Source: Paracoccaceae bacterium (GTDB lineage: Bacteria; Pseudomonadota; Alphaproteobacteria; Rhodobacterales; Rhodobacteraceae). Taken from it: 34,482 nt of DNA. The translations under genes were made by a program, and so were the position numbers. The notes beneath the pieces were generated by a model. The model had not been told where the DNA came from. It did no database searches and was given only the letters and a program-made list of their open reading frames with translations. The stretch covers positions 1-34,482 of the forward strand of contig JALQTL010000371.1 in assembly GCA_023260935.1 (NCBI GenBank), given 5' to 3'. Positions 27,034 to 34,482 of the stretch are shown in pieces (position 1 is the stretch's first letter; every line of letters starts with the position of its first letter).

Positions 27034-28980
27034 ATGGAACCCGACGCAATGCCGACAGACGGACCGACAGCGGCAACAGATCTGCTGAGGATAGAGGATC
27101 TTCGCGTCTCGTTTCCCTTGCCGGGCGGGCAGCTTGATGCGCTGAAGGGCGTCAGCCTTCGGGTTCTGCCGGGCAAGGTAACGGCGCTTGTCGGGGAATC
27201 CGGTTCCGGCAAATCCGTTCTGGGGCAGGTGGTCATGGGGCTTCAGCCCGAAACGGCCCGCACCTCGGGGCGCATTCTCTTTACCCGGCCTGATGGCGAC
27301 GGCACCCCGCAAGACTTGCTGAAAATGCCGCGTGACGGGCGGCAGATCCGGTCCATCCGGGGCCGTCATATCGGCATGATCTTTCAGGAACCGATGACCT
27401 CGTTTTCACCGCTGCACACGGTGGGCAACCAGATTGCCGAGGTTTTGCAGATTCACGATAGCCTTTCGCCGGCCGAACAACGCGAAAAATCCGAAGCGAT
27501 GCTGTCGCTTGTGGGCTTTGCAGACCCGCGGCGGGTGTTCGACATGTATCCGTTCGAATTGTCGGGTGGCATGCGGCAACGTGCGATGATCGCCATGGCG
27601 CTGATCTGCGGCCCGTCTTTGCTGATTGCCGATGAACCGACAACTGCGCTGGATGTGACGATTCAGGCGCAGATCCTGACGCTCTTGCGCGATCTGCAAC
27701 AGCGGCTGAACATGGCGGTGCTGCTGATCACCCATGATCTGGGGGTTGTGGCGAATGTGGCCGACGAAGTGGTGGTGATCTACCGCGGCCGCATCATGGA
27801 GGCCGGACCGGTTCAGCCGATCTTCCGCAATCCCGGGCATGCCTATCTGAAGGGTCTGATGAACGCCATTCCGCACTTCGGCATGGACCGGGGCGAAAGG
27901 CTGCGACCCTTGCGCGAAATAGCGCTGGACCGCAGCCGCCTGCATGGCGCCATTGGCGCAACGGCACCCGTTGCCCCCGGTTCAACCGGGGTGCAGGTTG
28001 ACGGGGCGCCGGTGCTGCTGTCGGTACGCAATCTGCGCAAGACCTTTGAGACCCGCCAGCAGCAATGGCGCATCGGCTCAAAGGAACAGGCACAGGCGCC
28101 GGCCGTGGATGGCGTCAGCTTCGACATCCGCCGCGGCGAATGTCTGGGCCTTGTGGGCGAAAGCGGCTGCGGCAAGACCACTGTAAGCAAGATTCTGATG
28201 CGGGCCATCACGCCGGATGACGGATCTGTCGTCTTTGACGATGGTACCGGGCCGGTGGATGTGCTGAAAGCCGAAGGGGCCGCGCTGCAAAAGCTGCGCC
28301 AGCGGATCCAGATGGTGTTCCAAGACCCGGTTTCATCGCTGTCGCCGCGGATGACCGTGGGCAATATCCTTGCCGAACCGATGGAAATTCACGGCATCGG
28401 CAATGCCGAAAGCCGGCGTGCCAGCACATCCGCCCTGCTGGAGGCGATCGGGCTGGAACGCAGTGCCAGCACCCGCTATCCGCACAGCTTTTCCGGGGGG
28501 CAGCGGCAGCGTATCGGCATTGCGCGCGCCCTGACGCTGGCCCCCGGGCTGGTCATCTGCGACGAACCCGTTTCGGCGCTGGATGCTTCGGTTCAGGCGC
28601 AGATCCTGAACATGCTGAAGGATCTTCAACGCGATCTGGGGCTGACCTATCTTTTCATCTCACACAACCTTGCGGTTGTCGACTACATGGCAGACCGGGT
28701 GGCCGTGATGTGGCGCGGCCGGATCGTGGAACTTGCCCCGCGGGAACGGCTGATGCAGGCGCCCGTCCACCCCTATACAAAGGCGCTGCTGGCCGCCGTG
28801 CCCCACCCCGATCCGGCAAGGTCGCTTGATTTTGCCACTGTCGGCCGGTCCAGCAGCGAAAGCAGCGCCGAGTGGCCCCGCGCATTTCGGGCCGAAAGCG
28901 GCATGGTGCCGCTGGATCTGGGATCGGGGCATTTCGTGCTGGCCGATCCGAAGGCCGATGCGGCAGAGGTGCGGGCATGA
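27034..28980 (+). CDS. ABC transporter ATP-binding protein, two fused ATPase domains (oligopeptide type, Dpp/Opp/YejF-like)
   Basis: Two Walker A (GESGSGKS, GESGCGKT) and two signature motifs (LSGGMRQRAMIA, FSGGQRQRIGIA). Start may be 26998 or 27034. Confidence 0.93.
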   Translation: MEPDAMPTDGPTAATDLLRIEDLRVSFPLPGGQLDALKGVSLRVLPGKVTALVGESGSGKSVLGQVVMGLQPETARTSGRILFTRPDGDGTPQDLLKMPRDGRQIRSIRGRHIGMIFQEPMTSFSPLHTVGNQIAEVLQIHDSLSPAEQREKSEAMLSLVGFADPRRVFDMYPFELSGGMRQRAMIAMALICGPSLLIADEPTTALDVTIQAQILTLLRDLQQRLNMAVLLITHDLGVVANVADEVVVIYRGRIMEAGPVQPIFRNPGHAYLKGLMNAIPHFGMDRGERLRPLREIALDRSRLHGAIGATAPVAPGSTGVQVDGAPVLLSVRNLRKTFETRQQQWRIGSKEQAQAPAVDGVSFDIRRGECLGLVGESGCGKTTVSKILMRAITPDDGSVVFDDGTGPVDVLKAEGAALQKLRQRIQMVFQDPVSSLSPRMTVGNILAEPMEIHGIGNAESRRASTSALLEAIGLERSASTRYPHSFSGGQRQRIGIARALTLAPGLVICDEPVSALDASVQAQILNMLKDLQRDLGLTYLFISHNLAVVDYMADRVAVMWRGRIVELAPRERLMQAPVHPYTKALLAAVPHPDPARSLDFATVGRSSSESSAEWPRAFRAESGMVPLDLGSGHFVLADPKADAAEVRA

Positions 28981-30863
28981 TCACACGGCGGCGCGCAATC
29001 GCAGGGCTGATGGGCAGCTTGGCCCTGCCCCGGATAGCCCGGGCCGAGGCACCCCAGCCGGCCGGCCAGCCCGCGCCCCTTGGCGAAATGACAGACCGGC
29101 TGCCGCTGAACCCCCGGGTGATCGACCTGCCGGGACTGGGCCGAGCCACCGGGCAACAGGGCGGCACGCTGCGCATTCTGGTGGGTGGCCAACGCGATGT
29201 GCGGCTGATTCCGATCTATAGCTATGCCCGTCTGCTGACCTATGGCCCGGATCTTCAGTTGCGCCCCGATATCCTTGCCGGCGTGGATGTGGAAGACGAT
29301 CAGATCTTCACCTTCCACCTGCGCGAAGGCCATCGCTGGTCGGACGGCACGCCGTTCACCGCCGAGGATTTCCGCTATACTTGGGAAGATGTGATTTCCC
29401 ACCCGAAACTGTACAAGAGCGGCCCGCCGCCCGAACTGGTAGCCAGCGGTCAGCCCGCCCGGTTCGAGGTGCTGGATGACCTGACCGTCCGCTACAGCTT
29501 TGTCAGCCCGATGCCGGCTTTTCTGCCAAAGCTCGCCGCGCCATTGCCGACCGTGCTGTTCATGCCCAGCGCCTATCTGAAGCAGTTTCACGCAAGCTAT
29601 GCAGATGAGGCATCGCTGACCCGGCTGGCCGAAGAGCAACGGGTGGATGACTGGCGGCGCCTGCACATCAAGATGTCGCGGTCCATCCGGCCGGAAAACC
29701 CTGACCTGCCGACGCTGGAGGCGTGGCGTCCGCGCACCGCCCCCCCGGCCGAACAGTTCGTGTTTGAACGCAACCCCTATTTCCATCGGGTTGATCAGGC
29801 AGGCACGCAACTACCCTATTTCGACCGGGTGGTGCTGAACGTCGTCTCGTCCGAAATCATTCTGGCGAAGACAGCCACCGGGGAAAGCGATCTTCAGGCT
29901 GCCGGCCTGGCCTTTCCCGATTACACCCTGTTGAAGCGGGCGGAAAAGACCCACCCGCTGCGCGTGGCCCTGTGGCGGAAATCGCAAGGGTCGGCCATGG
30001 CGCTGTTTCCGAACCTCAACTGTGTCGATCCGGTCTGGCGTGACCTGTTCCGCGATGTGCGGATGCGGCGCGCCCTGTCGGTTGCCATCAACCGCGAGGA
30101 AATCAACAAGGCGCTGTTCTTCGGCCTCGGCGTGGAAAGCGCTGATACGGTGATGCCCGATTGCCCGCTGTATCGCCCGGACTACGCCCGGGCCTGGGCG
30201 CAATATGACCCCGATCTGGCCAATGCGCTGCTGGATGAACTCGGCCTGACCGAGCGCGGGTCAGGCGGCATCCGCCGTCTGCCCGATGGCCGTCAGGCGG
30301 GGATCGTGGTGGAGACGGCGGGGGAAAGCACGCTTGAAACCGATATTCTGGAACTGATCCGCGATCACTACCGCGAGGTGGGGCTGGCGCTTTACATCCG
30401 CACCTCTCAGCGCGACGTGTTCCGCAGCCGGGTGCTGGCAGGGCTGGTGCAGCTTTCGGTTTGGCAGGGGCTGGATAACGGCGTGCCCGATGCCCACAGC
30501 TCTCCCGAAGGCTTGGTGCCCACAACCGGTGATCAGCTGCAATGGCCGCTGTGGGGCAGCTGGTATGCGTCGGGCGGGTCGGCGGGTGAAGCGCCCGACA
30601 TGCCCGAAGTGGTGGCCCTGATGGACCTGCTGAAAGCCTGGGGCGACAGCGACGATCCGCAGATGCGTGAAAGGATCTGGCACCAGATTCTTGCCCTGCG
30701 GGCCGATCAGGTGTTTTCGATCGGCACGGTCAACGGCGCCTTGCAACCGCTGGTGCGGTCTGCCCGGCTGGTCAACCTGCCCGAAGAAGCCCTTTACGGC
30801 TTTGAACCCACCAGTTTCCTGGGCGCCTATCTGCCCGATACCTTCTTTTACGCGCAGGTCTAG
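28977..30863 (+). CDS. ABC transporter substrate-binding protein, SBP_bac_5 family
   Basis: Tat-like RRR leader (MITRRRAIAGLMGSLALP); LREGHRWSDGTPFTAEDFRYTWEDV, RMRRALSVAINREEINKALFFGLG; ATGA overlap with the ATPase gene. Confidence 0.92.
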   Translation: MITRRRAIAGLMGSLALPRIARAEAPQPAGQPAPLGEMTDRLPLNPRVIDLPGLGRATGQQGGTLRILVGGQRDVRLIPIYSYARLLTYGPDLQLRPDILAGVDVEDDQIFTFHLREGHRWSDGTPFTAEDFRYTWEDVISHPKLYKSGPPPELVASGQPARFEVLDDLTVRYSFVSPMPAFLPKLAAPLPTVLFMPSAYLKQFHASYADEASLTRLAEEQRVDDWRRLHIKMSRSIRPENPDLPTLEAWRPRTAPPAEQFVFERNPYFHRVDQAGTQLPYFDRVVLNVVSSEIILAKTATGESDLQAAGLAFPDYTLLKRAEKTHPLRVALWRKSQGSAMALFPNLNCVDPVWRDLFRDVRMRRALSVAINREEINKALFFGLGVESADTVMPDCPLYRPDYARAWAQYDPDLANALLDELGLTERGSGGIRRLPDGRQAGIVVETAGESTLETDILELIRDHYREVGLALYIRTSQRDVFRSRVLAGLVQLSVWQGLDNGVPDAHSSPEGLVPTTGDQLQWPLWGSWYASGGSAGEAPDMPEVVALMDLLKAWGDSDDPQMRERIWHQILALRADQVFSIGTVNGALQPLVRSARLVNLPEEALYGFEPTSFLGAYLPDTFFYAQV

Positions 30864-30866
30864 GCG

Positions 30867-31865
30867 ATGGCGGCTTACATCCTTCGGCGCATCCTGACGA
30901 TGATCCCGACGCTTTTCCTGATATCGATTCTGGTGTTCGTGATCATCGAACTGCCGCCGGGTGACTATTTCGAAAGCTATGTCGCCGAACTGAAAGCGCT
31001 TGGCGAACAGGCCGATCTGGCTGAGATCGAGATGCTGCGTGAAAGATACGGCTTCGACCAGCCCCAATACATCCGGTATCTGCATTGGGTGGGGGGCATG
31101 TTTCATGGCGATTTCGGCTATAGCTTCGCCTATCGGCTGCCGGTCAGCGAGGTGGTGGGCGACAGGCTGTGGCTGACCTTCGTGCTGTCCTTCCTGACCA
31201 TCCTTTTCACCTGGATCGTGGCCTTCCCCATCGGCATCTATTCGGCCACGCATCAATACAGCTGGGGTGATTACGGGCTGACCTTCCTTGGCCTGATCGG
31301 CCTTGCGGTTCCCAATTTCATGCTGGCGCTTCTGATGATGTATTTCGCGAATATCTGGTTTGGCCTGTCGATCGGAAACCTGATGGACAGCACCTATCTG
31401 GATCAGCCGATGAGTTGGGCAAAGGCCCAGTCCATCCTGTCGCATATCTGGATTCCGGTGATCATCATTGGCATGGCCGGGACGGCAGGCATGGTACGGC
31501 GCCTGCGCGCAAACCTGCTGGACGAGTTGCAAAAGCAATATGTCATCACCGCCCGCGCCAAGGGGCTGGCCCCCGGCCGGGTGCTGCGCAAATACCCGCT
31601 GCGCATGGCCCTGAACTTCTTCATCGCCGACATCGGCTCGATCCTGCCGGCCATGATCTCGGGCGCCGAGGTCACGGCCATCGTGCTGTCGCTGGAAACG
31701 ACCGGGCCCATGCTGATCCGGGCCCTGCAAAGCCAGGACATGTATCTGGCCGGGTCGTTCCTGATGTTTCTGGCGGTGCTGACAGTGGTGGGGGTGCTGG
31801 TCTCTGACATCGCGCTGGCGCTGCTTGATCCGCGCATCCGGCTGGGCCGGGGGAATGCCAAATGA
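30867..31865 (+). CDS. ABC transporter permease (DppB/OppB-like)
   Basis: MAAYILRRILTMIPTLFLISILVFVIIELPPGDYF..., VITARAKGLAPGRVLRKYPLRMAL. Confidence 0.94.
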   Translation: MAAYILRRILTMIPTLFLISILVFVIIELPPGDYFESYVAELKALGEQADLAEIEMLRERYGFDQPQYIRYLHWVGGMFHGDFGYSFAYRLPVSEVVGDRLWLTFVLSFLTILFTWIVAFPIGIYSATHQYSWGDYGLTFLGLIGLAVPNFMLALLMMYFANIWFGLSIGNLMDSTYLDQPMSWAKAQSILSHIWIPVIIIGMAGTAGMVRRLRANLLDELQKQYVITARAKGLAPGRVLRKYPLRMALNFFIADIGSILPAMISGAEVTAIVLSLETTGPMLIRALQSQDMYLAGSFLMFLAVLTVVGVLVSDIALALLDPRIRLGRGNAK

Positions 31866-33046
31866 CCCAACACCACAAAAGGCCTGACGGATTGCCGGCC
31901 CCGGGTGCGCCGTTGCAGCATTATGTTTCCGACGTGCCCTTTGACCCCAACGAAGGCGAAGGCCGGCTGGACGGTATGGCCGAGGCGTCGCAACTGCAAC
32001 TCATGTGGTGGCAATTCCGGCGCCACCGGGTTGCCGTGGTGTCGCTTGTGTTTCTGGTGCTTCTCTATGCCAGCATCCTGATCACCGAATTTCTGGCGCC
32101 CTATCATCAGGATACCCGCCATCTGGACGATATCTACGCCCCGCCGCAGCAGGTGCATCTGTTCCACGAAGGGCGTTTTGTCGGCCCCTTCGTCTATGGC
32201 CGAGAGCGCAGTCTTGATATGGAAAACCTGCGCCGGATCTACACCGACGACAAGACGGATGTGCAGAAACTGCGGTTCTTCTGTCAGGGCGATGACTACC
32301 GCTTCTGGGGCATGATCCCGGCCAGCCTGCACCTTGTATGCCCGGCCGAGGGCGGCAACATGTTCCTGCTGGGCACCGACAGGCTGGGGCGGGATGTTCT
32401 GTCGCGTATCCTTTACGGCGCGCGCATTTCTTTGACGATCGGCCTGCTGGGCGTCACGATGAGCCTTGTTCTGGGCATCGTGATCGGCGGGCTGGCGGGC
32501 TATCATGGCGGCTGGTTCGATGCCGCCACGCAGCGCGTGACCGAGGTGCTGCAATCCATCCCGTCGACCCCGCTGTGGATGGCCCTTGCAGCCATCATAC
32601 CGGTGACGTGGAGCCCGATCCTTGTCTATGCCGGGATCACGGTCATCCTTGGCATGTTGGACTGGACGGGGCTGGCGCGGGCGGTCAGATCAAAGCTTCT
32701 GTCCCTGCGTGAGGAAGATTATGTCCTTGCCGCAAGGTTGATGGGGGCAGGCAGTGCGCGCATCATCGGGCGCCATATGGTACCCGGCTTCATGTCGCAC
32801 CTGATTGCCTCGGCCACGCTGACGATACCCGGGATGATCCTTGGCGAAACCGCTCTCAGCTTTCTGGGCATCGGCCTGCGCGCGCCGATCACAAGCTGGG
32901 GCATCATGCTGACCGAAGCCCGCAGCGTGAACATCATCGCACTGTATCCTTGGCTTATTCTGCCTGTTGTGCCCGTGATCCTTGTTGTTCTGGCTTTCAA
33001 TTTCCTGGGAGACGGGCTACGCGATGCCGCTGATCCGTATAAGTAA
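31862..33046 (+). CDS. ABC transporter permease (DppC/OppC-like) with long periplasmic insertion
   Basis: LLGTDRLGRDVLSRILYGARISLTIGLLGV..., EEDYVLAARLMGAGSARIIGRHMVPGFMSHLIASATLTIPGMILGETALSFLGIG; about 100 aa between TM1 and the LLGTD motif. Confidence 0.94.
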   Translation: MTQHHKRPDGLPAPGAPLQHYVSDVPFDPNEGEGRLDGMAEASQLQLMWWQFRRHRVAVVSLVFLVLLYASILITEFLAPYHQDTRHLDDIYAPPQQVHLFHEGRFVGPFVYGRERSLDMENLRRIYTDDKTDVQKLRFFCQGDDYRFWGMIPASLHLVCPAEGGNMFLLGTDRLGRDVLSRILYGARISLTIGLLGVTMSLVLGIVIGGLAGYHGGWFDAATQRVTEVLQSIPSTPLWMALAAIIPVTWSPILVYAGITVILGMLDWTGLARAVRSKLLSLREEDYVLAARLMGAGSARIIGRHMVPGFMSHLIASATLTIPGMILGETALSFLGIGLRAPITSWGIMLTEARSVNIIALYPWLILPVVPVILVVLAFNFLGDGLRDAADPYK

Positions 33047-33124
33047 GGGCAGCGCAAGGGCCTGGCCCCTGTGCAGCCAAAGGCCGGACTTCTGCCCGGT
33101 TTCGCCACAGTCAGGACAATGCCG

Positions 33125-34345
33125 ATGAAAGACCGCGCGCGAAACCACCGCGTTCTGATGTACAGCCACGATACCTTTGGCCTTGGCCATCTTCGCCGCT
33201 GCCGCACCATCGCCCATTCGCTTGTGCAGGATTATCGGGGGATGATGGTTCTCATCATCTCCGGCTCGCAGATCGCGGGGGCCTTCGATTACCGGTCGCG
33301 CGTCGATTTCGTGAAGATTCCCAGCGTCATCAAGCTGCGCAATGGGGAATACACCTCGCTGTCCGAGCATATCGATGTGAAGGACACCATCGAAATGCGG
33401 CGGTCGATCATCCAGCACACGGCGAAATCCTTTCAGCCCGATATCTTCATCGTCGACAAGGAACCGATGGGCCTGCGCGGCGAGATCGAGGATACGCTGG
33501 CCTATCTGAAATCGCAGGGCACCACGCTGGTTCTGGGCCTGCGCGATGTGATGGATGCCCCCCATCTGTTGCAGGCCGAATGGCAGCGCAATGACGTGAT
33601 GGCCAAGATCGACAGGTTCTTCGACCACATCTGGGTCTATGGCCCGCCCGATTTCTATGATCCGCTGACGGGGCTGGATGTGCCGCAATCGGTGCGCGAC
33701 CGGATGGAGTTCGTGGGCTTTCTGGAACGCAGCGCGCATGGCAACAAGCCTTCGCAGAACCAGCCGGAAGGGGAATACATCCTTGTCACCACTGGCGGGG
33801 GTGGCGATGGGGCCGATCTGATCAACGATGTGATGAACGCCTATCTGCATGACCCGGGGCTACCTGAACGCGCGCTGGTGGTCTTGGGCCCCTACATGAC
33901 AGCGGACCTGCGGGCGGAATTCACCCGGAAGGGCCAGTCGATCCCGCAGATCGAGGTGATCGATTTCGATACAAGAATGGAAGAGTTGATCGCCGGGTCC
34001 AAGGCCGTGGTCGGCATGGGCGGCTACAATACCTATTGCGAGATCCTTTCCTTCGACAAGCCGGCGCTGATCGTGCCGCGCGTCATCCCGCGAGAGGAAC
34101 AGCTTTTGCGTGCTTCCCGCGCAGCCGAACTGGGCATGGTCGACATGCTGTTGCCCGAAGAGGCCAGAAACCCCGCCCGAATGGCCGCCGCCCTGCGCGC
34201 GCTGGTGCGCCGCGCCCCGCCGTCAAAGGGCTGGCCCGGCCTGCGGTTGGACGGGCTGGACAACATCTCGGCCCTGGTTGGCGAAGAGCTTGCCCGCAAG
34301 CATCACGCCAGTGCGCCCGCAGCGGAATTGCGGATCGCGACATGA
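33125..34345 (+). CDS. Glycosyltransferase, MurG/GT28-like
   Basis: RVLMYSHDTFGLGHLRRCRTIAHSLVQ..., VTTGGGGDGADLINDV..., AVVGMGGYNTYCEILSFDKPALIVPRVIPREEQLLRA. Confidence 0.85.
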   Translation: MKDRARNHRVLMYSHDTFGLGHLRRCRTIAHSLVQDYRGMMVLIISGSQIAGAFDYRSRVDFVKIPSVIKLRNGEYTSLSEHIDVKDTIEMRRSIIQHTAKSFQPDIFIVDKEPMGLRGEIEDTLAYLKSQGTTLVLGLRDVMDAPHLLQAEWQRNDVMAKIDRFFDHIWVYGPPDFYDPLTGLDVPQSVRDRMEFVGFLERSAHGNKPSQNQPEGEYILVTTGGGGDGADLINDVMNAYLHDPGLPERALVVLGPYMTADLRAEFTRKGQSIPQIEVIDFDTRMEELIAGSKAVVGMGGYNTYCEILSFDKPALIVPRVIPREEQLLRASRAAELGMVDMLLPEEARNPARMAAALRALVRRAPPSKGWPGLRLDGLDNISALVGEELARKHHASAPAAELRIAT

Positions 34346-34476
34346 CGACACCGGCCCGGCCACGGCTTGCCGTGGTGCTTTTGGTCCTCGACATGGTCCG
34401 ACGGGTTCGGCGAGTGCGCTATCGGTCAGAAATCGCGGAGAAGCTCGATGGGGCTAGCCCACCAGCGGAGGGTTAA
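34342..34476 (+). pseudogene. Putative GT4 glycosyltransferase 5' end, family-like sequence lost after about 34380
   Basis: ATGA overlap with the upstream gene; MTTPARPRLAVVL resembles starts of GT4 proteins (usually continuing KGYPRLSETFIAQE), but the sequence reads LVLDMVRRVRRVRYRSEIAEKLDGASPPAEG* and no frame resumes the expected motif. Confidence 0.4.
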
Positions 34477-34482
34477 TCGCAA

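Noticed and set aside
30261-31730. Minus-strand 489-aa ORF
   Set aside because: Shadow across the SBP and permease genes; His/Gln/Asp-rich composition and no domain.
1-34482. CRISPR arrays, tRNA/rRNA genes, intact transposases, toxin-antitoxin or phage genes
   Set aside because: Looked for regularly spaced repeats and family-specific motifs by eye; none found. A tRNAscan/Infernal/ISfinder run would be decisive.

Overview
High-GC alphaproteobacterial chromosomal window, most like Rhodobacteraceae by protein flavour (inferred, not searched). Left to right: (1) a sugar locus with a partial FGGY kinase (-), SorC-family regulator and tagatose/psicose-3-epimerase-like isomerase; (2) TetR regulator divergent from an AcrAB-type RND pump; (3) a DUF3047-type secreted protein gene split by an in-frame TAA; (4) an ArsR / ArsP-like permease / UspA operon with unusual C-terminal cysteines; (5) MprF; (6) an NsrR-like Rrf2 regulator divergent from a fusion of a VTT (TVP38/TMEM64) membrane domain with a MerA/Lpd-like flavoprotein; (7) two adjacent class III nucleotide cyclases, the second with an SdhC-like His-rich membrane anchor plus a [2Fe-2S] ferredoxin domain (CyaC-like redox cyclase); (8) a glycan-type locus: metallophosphoesterase, methyltransferase and nucleotide-sugar dehydrogenase (-) divergent from glycosyltransferase, polysaccharide deacetylase, a four-gene oligopeptide-type ABC transporter and further glycosyltransferases (+). 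The last glycosyltransferase loses family-like sequence about 100 bp before the window end. No tRNA, rRNA, CRISPR array or intact transposase was seen. Best candidates for follow-up are the redox/cAMP region (15-21 kb), the glycan/ABC locus (21.4-34.5 kb), the Cys-tailed ArsR/permease/UspA operon and the nonsense-split DUF3047 gene.
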